64,000 bases of DNA from Misgurnus anguillicaudatus (GCF_027580225.2 NC_073352.2:28390001-28454000), one strand, 5' to 3'; shown: positions 18,211 to 31,666, counted from the first letter of the stretch. Notes: generated from the sequence alone by a model not told the origin. Translations and numbers: made by a program.

Positions 18211-21200
18211 TCACATGTTGAAATGGTCACTGATTGGCGGTTTCTCCACCCACTGGCCGTAGCCCTTCCTGGCCAGGTGAGACTTCAGGATATTTTTCGC
18301 TTCCTGGTACGGCTTTGCCATCATCTTCATGTGCCACAAAAAAAGAGATCATATTAAATAGTACAAAAATGATAGCGAACAGATTCGGATCAACTTGTAT
18401 GCACGTTCATTTATGTCTAGGGCTGTCACAATGATTAAATAATCATTTCATCGCAAACATTTGACCCTAATCGCAATGATTTCAGATCACCACAATGATT
18501 GCACATCTCTCTAAAAAACACAAGGGGGAGCTGCAGCACCTGTATATACGAGACAGTATCAGATTACTTTTAAATATGCATTATGTGTATTAATATTTAC
18601 TGCCAGATAAATGAGAATTTAATGAGAATTAAATGTCAAAGCAATAAAACAGACAATTAATCCTCAAAGCCCTAAAACAGGCAATTAATCGCCATAACCG
18701 TCACAATTTATTAGACAATTAACCATCAACCAAATTTAATAACCGTGACAGCCCTATTTATGTCACTACCAGATTAGCAATAGCTGTAATTGTTTTTCTC
18801 AATTGAATACTGAGATTACTGCATTTTCTATTGTGGCCTGTGAGAAATGCAATCACACCATTAAAGCATTGCTATGCATTGCGTTCTTTCTTCCATTCTT
18901 AAGTGTGGATGGAGAGGTTTTATCAATGAAAATTGGTGGGCGTCGTGGCAAAATCAGGTAGAATTGAGTGGGATAGTCAGGGTTAAATAATAGGACTGCA
19001 GTACCTTTGCCTCTCTGTAGGTGACGGTGTTGAGTAGCTCCTCCCTCTGGGCTTCTTTAGATACCGATTTAAATCGACTAAACATGGCTGCTTTACAAAG
19101 CCGACTGGCCAAAGCTGGACTGCTCTTATATGGAGAGCTGGTACAAAAACACAGAAAAGACTTCAGATACAACAAACACTCCAATAACCATTTCCAACGC
19201 TTTCCAAAACAAAAACAAAAAAATTGCCAGATAAGATGTCAATGATGCAAAACAAACCAAGTAAATGATAAAACAGGATTTATGGTTAAATAAACTAAAT
19301 CAATTAAAGACAAGCTAATGGGCATTCATAGGTGGATAGACAAATGGACGCAAGAAAAGACATATGGACACATGCACAAACTAATTCATGGATGCTTTAC
19401 ATTTCCAGCACTTACTTTTCTGTAGACTTTCCTGCCACAGCATCCAGCACCTCAATTGAATGATCTCCATGACTCCAGTTCATACTGAGGGATTTCTGAG
19501 TGAGTTGTGTTACCGCAGGAATGGCCGAGGTCACCAGGCTGATGTGCGGCCAGTGGGCGCAGTAATACATGGGAAGTGCTGAGGTGATGCCATCTACACG
19601 CTGATTCACTGCCATCTCCATGCCACGCGTATCACTGCCGCTCTCGTCACCTCAACACATTATCAACCAAACATTCAATAGTTGTCCAAGTGCATCTCAT
19701 ATCAAAAATCAGAACGTTATGTGCTAGAAAAGCATGTAAAAAAAACTACTATTATAGCAAATAGACTTTTGAAGACAAATGTCTCCACCTCAGATTAGCA
19801 TGCAGTTGACGTGCATTACAGACAGGTGTGGAGTATACATGGAGAAAAAGAGCAGGAATAATGATATATATATATAGGATATATTTCAACTTACCGATGA
19901 AGATGCTGGTTACGTAGACCGGCTCGATGAAATGGCTTAATAGCGCCCCCTGGAAGCCTAACACCTGCCACTGCATGATCTTATCGGTTGCAGACATACT
20001 GACCACATGCAAGCACATCTGTTCATATGAGTTGGAGAACTGTGAGAAGACCTTCCCCTCCACCACAACATGAAGACTGATCTGATTGTTCACCTCCCAT
20101 GCAGAGATCGATAGCGGATTCAAGCGGCTAAAGAGCAAGAAATGCAATCATTGTTTGGCTTAAATTCATTTAGAAACAGCAATGAAATTTATTTAGATTA
20201 AACCACCAATATGACGTCTGGGTTCCCACCCCCTAGTTAACTTCAAATTCAAGGACCTTTCAAGGACTTTCCAGGTCCAATACCCTCAAACTCAAGGACT
20301 AAATGTGGGGACACAATTTAAGTGAGAGCAAGATTACATCGCGTTACCTTTTAAAATACATTTTTACAGTTCCCTTTCGAGGGAACTTGCCCTGTGTCAC
20401 TGTGGTGACACTCTGGGGACGCCTCCAGGGTTATGTGCATCTGAATGTGTATATCAACCAATGGTGAGGCTTAACGACAAAGACAGGGTGACGCGGGAGC
20501 CAGGAAGTATATCGCTATCTGAAATATTGCAAAAGATGGCGTTACAGGGACGCAGCAAGTATGGCAAGGGAGACACAGCGTCTCGTTTCCTTCTCAGGGA
20601 ACAACAGTTACATACGTAACCCGAGACATTTTCATCTGTCAAACACAATTATGCCAAAAAGCATTTTGGTATGAATCAACATTCGCATACAGAAGATATA
20701 AGCATTTAAAGCGAACAGTTTAGCACATGTGCTTAAAATAAATTCAAGCACTTTCAATGACCTGTATCTATGTATGTATATTTTCAAAAACTTCCCAGGG
20801 CCTTGAAATTTCCTCACAGATGCACAAACTTTCAAGGATTTCAAGGACCCGTGGGAACCCTGAAGGTCCAACATGTCTAATGTGTGGTTACATAAGATCA
20901 CCATTCTCATAATGGACAATTTTGTGTGTGTGCGTACAGTTGAGATGGGATCTGTGCAGCTCCTCTGGGCAGGTGGCTCAGGTACAAGTGAAGAGTGAGA
21001 TTATCTTTAAAGCACAGGAGTTTAGTGACTTGGTCCTGCTGGAAAACCGACTCCTCCACCTGAGAGGGATTCTTGCTGTAGAACAGCAACAGATTCTTGT
21101 ACAGAAACCTACAGCAAAAAAAAAAAAAATAAGTACTTAAAATAAGCAATAGACCAATATTAGATCAGGCAAGATTATTGCATCCATAAGAAATGTTTGA

Positions 21201-24200
21201 CGTTAGACATAAATGAGCGGATCAACGGTTTACCTCATCAGTGATCTGCGAGCAACTACCACCGCATGGGAATCATGCAGAATTCGTCCTGTGGGTGCTG
21301 GACTTGCGCTTGTATTCGAACTGCCCGTCCCAAGAGCAATAACCTCACATCCTGTGGCTTCAGAAACAACCCGCATTGAATAAACAGAGAACTGTCATTC
21401 AAAATCCAACTTCCTGCCTTGTTAATCTAATGTGATTATAATTTAGACGATGCAGATTCTCTAAGGTAAGGATTAAAGGCCTCGTACACAATGCATGTAA
21501 ATTTGATTGTCACTTCACCTTTTAATGCTTAGTCCTGTTCTGTACAAACACACGTTAGTGTGTGCTGCAGTTTTTGTGAGTGAGCACCTAAGTGAGTCTT
21601 GTTTGTACACACGTGAACGATCATTAAGGAAATTCACTTCCGCAAAGAAAGTGAAAGTTTGCAGTGTGTATGAGGCCATAGAGAAACATTTTATGTCACA
21701 CGACATCTTAATAGAAATCCCACAATCCCAGGCTGTGGTCTGACTTCCTGTGAGGTTGACTTACGGGACTGCATGACAAATGCAGCCACTGTTCTTCCAC
21801 AGGCAGAGAATTCTGGGTAACCGTCCATTAGCTTGGTAAAGATCTCCCTCACCGCAACGGGTACCTGATCCTTGAGAGGATTCTTCCTCTCTATGTTAAG
21901 TCAACCACAATGAAATTATTAGTCAACTTAAGGCAAAGTTCACACAAAAATGGAAATTCTGCACACTTGTTTACTCACCCACATGTCGTTGAAACCTATG
22001 AGACGGTTTATCCTCCATGGAACTCAAGGGGAGAAACTGTGAACAATTCCCCGTTTCTCCTTTTGCATTTAATGGAAAAAAGTCAAATAGATTTCAGGTG
22101 AATAAACAATTCAGGGTTCTCACACCTTAGTTAACTTCAAATTCAAGGACCTTTCAATGGCATTCCAAGTCCAATACCCTCAAATTAAACTAAATTAGAC
22201 TAAATGTGGGGACACATTTCAAGTGAGAGCAAGATCACATCGTGTTACCTTTTAAGATACATTGTTACAGTTCCCTTTCGAGGGAACTTGCGCTGGGTCA
22301 CTGCAGTGATACTTTGGGGACGCCTCCAGGGGTAAGTGCGTCTGAATGTGTATATCAAATTCAACCAATGGTGATACTTAACGACAAAGACAGGGTGATA
22401 CGGGAGCCAGGAAGTATATCGCTATCTGAAATATTGCTACAGACGGGGACGCAGGAAGTATGGCAAGGGAGACGCAGCGTCTCGTTCCCTTCACAGGGAA
22501 CAACAGTTACATATGTAACCCGAGACGTTTTCATGTGTCAAACACAATTATGCCAAAAAGCATTTTGGTATGAGTCAACATTCACATGGAGAAGATATAA
22601 GCATTTAAAGCGAACAGTCTAGCACGTGTGCTTAAAAGTCTAGAAATTATATATGGATTAATTGGGAATAATATGGATTTTTTTTCCAGAAAACATCTTG
22701 CATAAAATAGATTCAAGCACTTTTAATGACCTGTATCTATGTATGAATATTTTCAGAAACTTCCCAGGGCCTTGAAATTCCCCCTTCAGATTTAAAAACT
22801 TTCAAGGATTTTAAGGACCCGTGGGAACCCTGAGTAATGGTTCATCTCTTAAAGGTTCTCTAAGCGAATTCACGCGTTTTAGACCATAAAACATTTTTTG
22901 TTACATACAGCAAACATCTCCTCACTATCTGCTTCCTACCTGACCGCTGATCAAACTGTAAAAAAAGCGCGATCTCTGTAGACAGCTCAGGCTCGACAAA
23001 CGGCAATAACAACATAGTGGCCAAACCTAGTAGGGCTGCACGATAATGAGAAAATATGCGATATGCGATAGTTCTGTTGGTGGGTGCGATGGCGATATGC
23101 CTTGCGATAATTCTTACTTAGAGAAATTCTTTTTTTATTTGCTTTTATTTTAGCATTTAGATATGTAATGAAATAAAGAGGTAATGCATATTCTAAAGAT
23201 GTAATTAAACTATGCTATACATGTGACAAAAAACTAGTAATGTGTGACCATAACGCAGTACTTTGATTTATTGAATATTTATATTAATTTCATAAATCCA
23301 ACCACTCCAAACTCTCTTTCCTTTCTCTTTGACATGAACAAAGCTGAATGAACTTGTGAATATGACCCCCTTTAAATGGATCTATTAACATTGTGAGAGG
23401 TGTAGAAAGACTAACTTTATACAATAAAATGTATAGTATATTAATGATAGACAATGCAGGTCTATGGATTATAAATAGGTCTAAAGATTATAAAGTTGAT
23501 AGGTTTGTGTAGAAGCAGTAAAAGTGCCTCTCTTTCTATTCCTCTGTGGCAGATTAAAAGCGCTTAATCCGTCATTACTTTAGATTCAAAAGTATACTCT
23601 ATATAAAGTATGTAGATTCAGCTTACATAATGACTGTTTGACAGTTTGAGCTGCTCGTTCAGTACAATGGGCTTGGGATTAACATTGGTTATTTGCTACC
23701 ATCTTTGTAGCAAACATTTTGGATATAAAAAGACGGTTAATTAATAATTATATTATAAAAATAGGAGAAAGAAAGTGCAGCGCTTGGCCGTGACTTTATA
23801 TAAACAAGAGCCAGTTTTCATCGCCATAAAAACCGGAGGCACCCTTGAGACTACACATGCGCTATAGTGCGTTAGCGCTGACTCTTCACGGCCATCTCTG
23901 ATCGACTTGGGTTTAAACAGACCCGGTACCTGAAGTAATTAAAACGAAACCGACTCGGACCCAACGGACCTTTCAAAATATAGACTCGTGTCCTTCCGTG
24001 AAGACCTCTAATGGATACAACTATGATCAAGTTCAGGAACATGGAAGGAAACAATGATTCAATGTGACACTGAGCTTTGCGTCGCACCTAATTCATCGAG
24101 AAACAGAAAGCACGCGAACGCACAGCGAACTCATCAGAAAAGACACGACGTGTTCGCACGCATAATGTCATTATCACGGACAAAAAAAGACAAAATTTGA

Positions 24201-25872
24201 TGCTAAATATACGTGGGCAGTTGTTAATATACTTGAGAGAGCCGCCCAAGTAAAGTAAGTGTGTGGGAACCACCTTCTGATCGGTGTAATTTGGACGATC
24301 TAAGCATGCAACACACAAATGATAGACACGTAAAATAAATGCAAGTTATCGCAGCTCCCTGCGATATGCATATCGCATACACAGTTATCGCGACGGCGAT
24401 ACATTTTCGATATATCGTGCAGCCCTAAAACCTAGCACAACAAACATAACAAAGTGTTCCAGCCAATAAACGACAAGAAGGATTTGGGGGTGGGGGTTGG
24501 GCGCGTTCATGAAAGCACGGACGGGAGAGGGAGGGGGAGGTGTTAGCTACGCTCCATTTGTTTGAAAACAGTTCAAACAGCAACAGGAAGTGACATCGCA
24601 CATTATTTGCTTAGGGAGCCTTTAAGGACAAATGCACAGATATTTGGCATTAGTTTGTTGCATTTACTGCATACAATCGAAACATTAAAAACATATCTGG
24701 CCTGAACTTTATCATTTTTTTGCATTCAGGGAATCTTTTCCATTTTTTCTTCTAATGATTAATAAAATTATATTTACCCAACACAGCTCTTCTGGAATGG
24801 ATTTCTGGAATGACTGGATCTTTGTCTCGTATGGACAGAGCTCCCTCTGGGAAAAACACACAAAACATTCAACCTAAGTGCATGTTATTTGTGTCTGCAG
24901 CAAAGCATGCATTGTGTTTGTGCATGCAGAAGTTTACTTACTGACCCTTGCAATTGTTAACACAATGCTCTTGAGTTGAACTTTAGTAACAATTGTGCAT
25001 CATCATCATTAGATTCTTACCAATTTTGAAGGAATCCTCTGAAGGTGTCCCATCATTCTCTAGAACTACTATGAGCTCTTCTAGGGCCAGCTCGGCCGCT
25101 TTGGCTCTGGCTTCTTTCTTTGTGTTGCCCATACCGGTCTTATACTGGACTCCATCGATCACAGCACAGAACGCAAAGAAAAACCCCGTAACTCCTGCTG
25201 CTCGAAACAAACGTACACAGATGTCAAATACACAAAGTTTATCAATCTGTCAAATGTGTGACGTAGATCGACAGTTACCCGTTGTGACGGTTTCTTTTAG
25301 ATCCAATTGAAATGGCAGAACCTGAGAAAGCTGGTACAATGCTGACACCGGATGTGTCTCTCCTCGCTTGTACCTGGCAATCGTTTCACGGGGGAGAACT
25401 TTCGGTTTGGAATCTGTAAGACACAACATTGAATGTATTTGATTTTATAAAATAAATACTCCTGTTCTTACTGTGAATAATCCATAAATGCATGTATTGC
25501 ATTCACTATATAAGTAGTTTTCATTAAAAATTGTTTCACCCTGAATTTGGGACAATACACAAATAAAATACTATTTCACAACATCTTGTAAATGAAAATG
25601 CATCTTTAAATGGTCCCTGCCCGAACACATCTGTGTATGTCTTGTAGAAAGCAATAATCTGTCAGAGACAAAACCAATAAAATAAATGAAAGAATCGACT
25701 CCAGAGATCAACTAGTTTTAGTGGTGGGATTGAAATCTTGTGCAAGATGACATTTGTTGTTGTTTAGGTCGCTGAAATCAGAGATAGAATTCCTATGTGA
25801 GGAAGCTGGAGAGATGTTTGTCATGCGGCTGTTCGCCCTGCCAACACTTCTGAAGGATACGCCTCTCAACAT
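18211..25872 (-). CDS. adad1: Adenosine deaminase domain-containing protein 1 (Tenr), complete coding region
   Basis: ADAD1 is a germ-cell nuclear RNA-binding protein needed for sperm differentiation in mammals. It is related to ADAR editases but lacks activity. Minus-strand exons in order: 25713-25872 (ATG), 25279-25413, 25021-25197, 24778-24846, 21765-21890, 21234-21357, 20938-21108, 19895-20127, 19416-19650, 19005-19137, 18211-18324 (TGA). Together they give 1,677 nt, 558 residues, close to human ADAD1 (about 576). A double-stranded RNA-binding domain spans about residues 75-140 ([36 protein letters not shown]). The deaminase-like domain follows to the end. The catalytic His-Ala-Glu is H253-A254-V255. 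The zinc cysteines are replaced in P311-R312-G313 and S366-A367-T368-D369-K370. The C-terminus [17 protein letters not shown] is typical of ADAD1, not ADAD2. The first donor is the weakest call (GTTGAT at 25,712; an alternative at 25,751 is also in phase). Introns contain several transposons. The gene converges with dock2. Confidence 0.96.
18418..18756. mobile_element. hAT-like MITE with perfect 8-bp duplication in the last adad1 intron
   Basis: The ends are TAGGGCTGTCACAATGA and AACCGTGACAGCCCTA. The 8-bp TTTATGTC flanks both sides (18,410-18,417 and 18,757-18,764). The intron spans 18,325-19,004, so half of it is this element. Confidence 0.9.
20220..20860. mobile_element. Composite: GGGTTCCCAC element hosting a TTCCCTTTCGAGGGAA element, copy 1
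   Basis: The outer element has ends GGGTTCCCACC...TTCAAGGACC and TTCAAGGACCCGTGGGAACCC. An inner element at about 20,366-20,630 starts GTTCCCTTTCGAGGGAAC and ends GGGAACAACAGTTACATACG with TAACCCGAGAC. It lies in the adad1 intron 20,128-20,937. The same nested arrangement recurs at 22,114-22,830. Confidence 0.75.
22114..22830. mobile_element. Composite GGGTTC element with the same inner insertion, copy 2
   Basis: Same outer ends and the same inner element (about 22,267-22,530) in the same orientation and place as at 20,220-20,860. The outer element also carries about 60 extra bases near 22,640-22,700. It lies in the 2.9-kb adad1 intron 21,891-24,777. Confidence 0.75.
23031..24427. mobile_element. 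1.4-kb hAT-like element with perfect 8-bp duplication
   Basis: The ends are TAGGGCTGCACGATAATG and TATATCGTGCAGCCCTA; subterminal GCGATATGC words repeat inward on both sides. The duplication AAACCTAG is at 23,023-23,030 and 24,428-24,435. No transposase frame survives, so it is non-autonomous or a deletion derivative. It sits in an adad1 intron. Confidence 0.9.
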
Positions 25873-27382
25873 CTTCACCTGAGAAAGAAACACAAATAGA
25901 GGTACAGTAAAATTAATTTAGAGAGACAAAACAAGTATAATATTGGCAGTGCTAATTATAGTGATGTCACATGATCCACTTTGTGGGCAAAAAGAGGCTT
26001 TCTTATATTGCCGACCCAGTATTTTACCAGGTTTGTTTAGCAAAAATACCTGATGGTTGTTGGACTAACTAATAAAAAGTCTGAAGTAACTGCCTTTTTG
26101 TGAATCAGAAATGTTCTTTGAATGTTAAAGGTGCTTTGTGGAATCATACGCAGTGTTTCCAGACTGGGCAGGTTCGAATATGATTTTGCGGGTAAAGTGT
26201 CACAATAATTCAAAAGTCAAATATAAAAGCAAACATATACATTTTATTCATCACAATTGGCAATTTTAAATGTAAACTTTAATTATGAAATTTCACAATA
26301 CTTTCATCAGAGTCAATAGTCACAGAGTCAATAGTTACAGATATATCAGGATTAGGCATGTCACGGTAGCTACTTTTCATAGGTCGGTTAATTGGTCTTT
26401 TTAAGACCATTTTATGTCACTGTCCTTTCTAAGAACACAATTTTAATTTTTAAGAATATTAAGATAAAAAATATGAAATATTAATATGGAATGTAAGAAA
26501 AATAATATTCAAAATACTTCAAACATAAATAAATATTTTAAAATATGCATTTAAATTTGAAACAGCTAAGTTAATAGATCAGTATGTTCAGTATAAATCC
26601 CAACATCTGTGAATATGTGCCATTACGCGCAGTCACGTTTATATATAATAGCTACACCTCAGATCTAAACTGAATGTTATGGTTTCAGATGACTTTTAAT
26701 TTGTACAGTTCTTTTCGTTGCCTCATTTTTTGAACGGAGTACAGATGATAGTTCACGTTAATTTCCTCTCCTCACGTCAGAGATGCGAGTTGTAATTAGC
26801 TTTAAATCCAATTCCAATCGGATGTATTCTTTCAAATGTGCTTAACAACGGTTATATGTGGGTCCTTGGAAATTTTCCTCCCCTAGTACTCCCACTAACT
26901 TCTAAGGACCCCTGCTCTTATTAATACATTAAAATGAACAAAGTCCACGTGGGCTCGTGAGTTAAATAAGGGAGACATATAAATGGTCAATGTGTCACCA
27001 AGAAAAGGATTGAAAACCACTAACGTTAGATTAAACAATTTGACGTTTTCGATTCAGATTGACAGTTTTCTCAAATATTGATTAACTTAGTTTATCGCGA
27101 AGGAGCAGCACGTGGCCATGCATATTTTCTAATCCGCGTTCAAGTTCTTGTGTTTGTTTGCAAAGTCGCATACGCATTTTAAATAAAATGGTAAAAGCAC
27201 ATTTGAAGGTTTATGGTATTTCGATTCGATTAAAATCGGGTAACTTAGCGGTCAATGTGTTAGTACTGTCAAATTAATAAAACATAAAAAACCTCATTTA
27301 TCGATCACGATGTGTTGTAAATAATATCTGTGGCGTTAATGTGTTAATGTTAATTACCAGTTTATCAAATAAGCATCCCTAC
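25873..27382 (-). other. adad1: adad1 5' UTR end and first intron
   Basis: A polypyrimidine acceptor (tttctttctcag) precedes GTGAAG-ATG, so the ATG exon begins at 25,878 with only six untranslated bases. The intron would run 25,879-27,382 to the donor beside the upstream exon. The interval is AT-rich and shows no coding exon or definable element. Confidence 0.6.
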
Positions 27383-27540
27383 CTGCGTGATTTTCCCCAA
27401 AGCAGTTCAACACAAACCCCGCCCCGCAGGCAGTTCTAGGGCTGCTACTTCTTCTGCTCGCACGTGGGCTGGTGAATCGAAAAATCCCGCTGCAGACCCG
27501 CAGCTCCAGGATTCAGAACCACAGCAACAGAACGGAAGTA
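27383..27540 (-). promoter_or_regulatory. adad1: Likely adad1 5' UTR exon and promoter region
   Basis: On the minus strand a consensus donor (ATCACGCAG followed by gtaggg) lies at 27,382/27,383, correctly placed for a noncoding first exon. Just upstream is a GC box-like run (plus-strand CCCCGCCCCGC at about 27,417). The transcription start is not determinable; the upper boundary is a guess. Confidence 0.45.
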
Positions 27541-28175
27541 AAGGATCTGCACGGAGTGCACGATAAGTCTGTAAAGTTTTGTTATCATGCGATGAATAAT
27601 TATGGTTTAACTTAAGCGTTTTGTCTAATTTAAGAAATATATTTCTGCGGATGGTTAAATTAATTTTCGGACCACGTGTGTTACGTTAGGGATGCCTCTG
27701 ACTACAACCCAAATCTTGACAAGTTTTTGATTTTGACACTGGTGGGGACATAAACAATGTTATTTTAATATTGGGTGTAATGTTTATTAAGGTTACACAT
27801 GTCAAAAACAACAAATAAAGTTATAGAATATGCATTTTTTACCTTTTTGTGATGCCAATGAAAATTCTGACTGGGCAAGTAAAATACTGAACCTTCAGAT
27901 TTTCTCCCAATCTGCTTCAGCAGAAAATAAAGATAAAACATTATACTTATTCAAGAGCAATAACAAAAAACACAAACGAATTTTTATTTTGTATCTTTTA
28001 AACTGCATACAGACAGCTCGTGTGCTCTAACTTATACTCCTTAGTTTTTTCCATGTGTGATTGCTATGAAAAAAACACTGTCCCTGAATCATTATTTATG
28101 TGAAACAACGTGTCCCGTATTTTGTGCACAAAACGGTTAATATAATGTTTTCTTCCTCACTCACCTACCAGTAAG

Positions 28176-30051
28176 TAGTGATGTTACCAGTGACACCGAA
28201 GCTCCGAGGCGTGTGTCAAAATAAATGAACCGATTATCATTGAAGCTTTGTATCGAATCTTGATTCGTTCTGGCAAAATCACGTGACCAATGACGACCGA
28301 AGCTTCAGGTGTGTTCGACTTCATGCGGCGCTGCGCAGACCGATCGGCGGCTGACTTGAAGCAGTGCATTTTGGTTAGAACTTTTGTCCGACTTCAGCTG
28401 GCGCTGCAGGCACGTGACTGTGTCATATGGTTTTTAAGTACCGCGAGAGCGGTTCGAGATCAGCCGCCTGAGTAAGCCAGCGCAGTTCGCGAAGAGGAGC
28501 TGCACGGGCTGTAATGACGACACAGCTGTTTCACGATTGGTTGGATTCACCACATGACAACAATCACGTGTATTTCGTGTTTATTTTCACGCCCTCAGTT
28601 CCACAAATGGTCACAAATCTGTATTTTTATAACAGTTAAAGCTATTTTCATGTAGTCGCGATGTTATCTTGTGTCATCTTCATCAAAATAAAATGGATAA
28701 AAAACGTAGACCCCACTACATTGGTATTTAAATAATATATGCTTATGTTGAACTCTTTATTCTTGTAAAACACTGCTGTAAGCCTCTTCAGTTCCACTCA
28801 TGCTCATACACGGACATTCAAAACAGTATAATTCACTTTTTATGTAGTTTACATCTTACAAATCATGTTTAATGCGATTAAGCAAGCAAACGGCACGTGA
28901 TCAGCCATGTCTGACGTAAATGCAGCAAGCTACGGGAACCACAGCGCGTCCGACTTCACGTCTCCGTTTTCAGCTCCTCCCCGCCTGCACGCGGCTAATC
29001 TCGCCGATCGGTTACATCCAGCCACAGCCGGGCTGCGTTCAGCCCCGACGAAACGTTGCACAACGTTTATTAAACTTAAACGGTGATGCATTGAACACCC
29101 TGTTGAGATGACGTAAGCGTTGCAACTACGGTAGCTGAGAGGACATTCGTTGTGTTCTTTTTTAAATGTTTCTGGAGCCTGATGAAATTGTTATAAATAT
29201 GTGTCTAATACTGTAAAAGACCCTCAATGTTACAGTCACTGACCTTGCTGTCCAGAATGAAAGACAACATTCCAACGTGAACCCATTGAGCGAGCTGTCT
29301 CTTTACTATCGCGTGGTTTTATACATCTTGCCGCTGATTGGGCCGACATTTCTGACACACCCACCAAACAAGAGAAAACGCTTCTAAAACCTGTTGCATT
29401 CCGTTGCACACCGTTTCAAGGAAACATGTCGTTCATCCCGGAAACCGTAGCAAAACGTTGCGCACCGGTGTGAGATTGAACGTGCCCCCGATGTCGAACA
29501 CACCTTTCGTTTCACTCACACCCACGTGACTGCCTCGTTATCTGATTCAAAGGTTTTAAATTGTGCGATACGTGGCGCGCCCTCATGGGTTGTATTGAAG
29601 TATTGCGTTACACGAAATCGATTACTGTATAGTGAGTTTATAATATAAAATATATATATTGGATAGTAGTAAAAAGTATTTTCTGCACCACTTAATACCA
29701 TGATATTTTTTTAAATGGTTCACATATACTTTTAAGACCAGGCTTTATCCTTAATTTAATTTTTATTTTTGTTTGGAGTTACCCTTCGTATGAAATGGAA
29801 CATGCTTTGGTCATGTATTTTATATATTGTTACATTTATTTATTATTTTATCCTTAATTTGTCAATCCATTAATTCTTGCTTCTATAATTAATACGTTGT
29901 TTGGTTGTGAAACATTCAGTGATACAGCACTTTCACCAGCAGATGTCCTCATCGAGCTCTGATTTGAAAAGCTTCGAGTAATGAACCTTTTTCCGATACA
30001 ATTGGGTTGAAAGCTTCACTGCTTCAAGAAAGCTTCACTTCGCCATCACTA
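28176..30051. mobile_element. hAT-like element (TAGTGATG ends) with 8-bp duplication, split by another element
   Basis: The terminal TAGTGATG and CATCACTA are flanked by CCAGTAAG at 28,168-28,175 and 30,052-30,059, a perfect 8-bp duplication. Subterminal GAAGCTTC words occur on both sides. The interior hosts the insertion at 28,308-29,505. No transposase frame remains. Confidence 0.8.
28308..29505. mobile_element. Nested TIR element with 3-bp duplication (Harbinger-like?)
   Basis: The ends are AGGTGTGTTCGACTTC and GATGTCGAACACACCT, flanked on both sides by TTC. A 3-bp duplication is usual for PIF/Harbinger elements; the family call is inference. It is GC-richer at its ends and interrupts the 28,176-30,051 element. 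Confidence 0.65.
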
Positions 30052-30433
30052 CCAGTAAGTTAGCCTGCCTGCATAATCATGCATATCGCGTCTTGTTCAG
30101 GCTGAGCTAAAGGCGAGTGCAGCCTGAGCCTACATCCTAACTTTAGCGAGTAAAACATAAACCAATCATAAAGCGACGTATGTTAGAAAGGCGGGACTCA
30201 AGAAAGGCAAAGCAAATCATATTACTAATATGAGTTATGGAGGCGGGACTTATTGCGGGAAACGCCATAGCGCCATTTTTACAGAACGCAATTGTAAAAG
30301 AGTTTTAATCTCATGTAATGATTTATGAGTAAATTCATGTTAAATAAAATAAATAACTAAAACACAAGAATCAGACCGACATCAGTTGTTTTATATAAAT
30401 AAAGCTACATTTTTTTTTTGAAATTATTGCTAG

Positions 30434-30469
<36 letters not shown>

Positions 30470-31076
30470 TTTCTTTTAAAGTTTTTTTAAAAAAGTTCTG
30501 TCTTGACAGAGTTAATTAAGCTTTAAATCTTATTTAACAAAAATTAATTATTAATCCTCCAGTTTAAGACTTCATGTTCATCCTCGTTTGTGTGTATGTG
30601 TACGCTGTTGACATTAAGCATTAGTTAGCCTTAAATTTATAATTGGTCATTTTTTTTTCATTGTCAGACTATGCTGCTTATCTTTTCTTCTGTTATGTTG
30701 ACATCAGACCTGTCTTGAGTCTTCAAATCTCCTTTAGCCAGACGTTTGGCATTGAACTTAAGGTCTGGTGCACACTTCGGCTCATTCTGGTCTCAGATCT
30801 CTGAATGTCCTTCAATGCATTCATGCCATGTCTGTTTTTCAGAAGTGCTTCTTATATCAACCTTCTACACTGGATGACACCGGCATACAGTCGTTTTTCT
30901 ACACCAAAAAACTGCTCTGAATATGTAAAGTCTTTTTTTGTTATTCCACGTGTCTGTTGAATGCTTTATTATGAGTGGCTGAGAAATGTTCTATGGGTGT
31001 TGATTATTTTCCTGTAAAGCGCACCTAACCTGTCAAATGTTTTAAAAATAACTACCAGAGCAATGTATGTGGTAAC

Positions 31077-31666
31077 CAGTGTTGGGGAAAGTTACTTTTA
31101 AAAGTAATGCATTACAATATTAAGTTACTCCCCAAAAAACGAACTAATTGCGTTACTTAGTTACTTTTCATGGGAAGTTATACTTGCGTTACTTTTAAGT
31201 TACTTTTGTTTTACTTTTGTGTTACTTAGCTTCTTCTTCTGTGACGACTTCTGCTGCTACTGTGGTTACACGCGTGATTACTGCCAACCAGCGGTTTCGC
31301 GTGTGTTTGCACGTCGACGCTTACGGCGACGCACAAGTATAAATGAAAACCGACGCGGAACCTACGCCGTCGCTGCTACGCCGTAGGACCTACGCACGAC
31401 TATAAATCGCCCTTAGCCCCATTCATTCAATGGTACCATTTAGAGATAAAGTTAGAAGTGACCAAACACATCAACGTTTTTCCTATTTAAGACGAGTAGT
31501 TATACGAGCAAGTTTGGTGGTACAAAATAAAACGTAGTGCTTTTCTAAGAGGATTTAAAAGAGGAACTATATTTTATGGCGTAATAGCACTTATGGGAGT
31601 ACTTTGACTCGGCGATAATATTATTACGTAATGCACGTTACTTGTAATGCGTTACCCCTAACACTG
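31077..31666. mobile_element. hAT-like MITE (CAGTGTTGGGGAA ends) with perfect 8-bp duplication
   Basis: The ends are CAGTGTTGGGGAAAGTTAC and GCGTTACCCCTAACACTG. The duplication GTGGTAAC is present at 31,069-31,076 and 31,667-31,674. The subterminal region has many GTTACTTTT words. Confidence 0.9.

Noticed and set aside
22242..22622. 126-codon plus-strand frame
   Set aside because: It lies entirely within the duplicated composite transposon in an adad1 intron, opposite to the gene, and the other copy does not preserve it.
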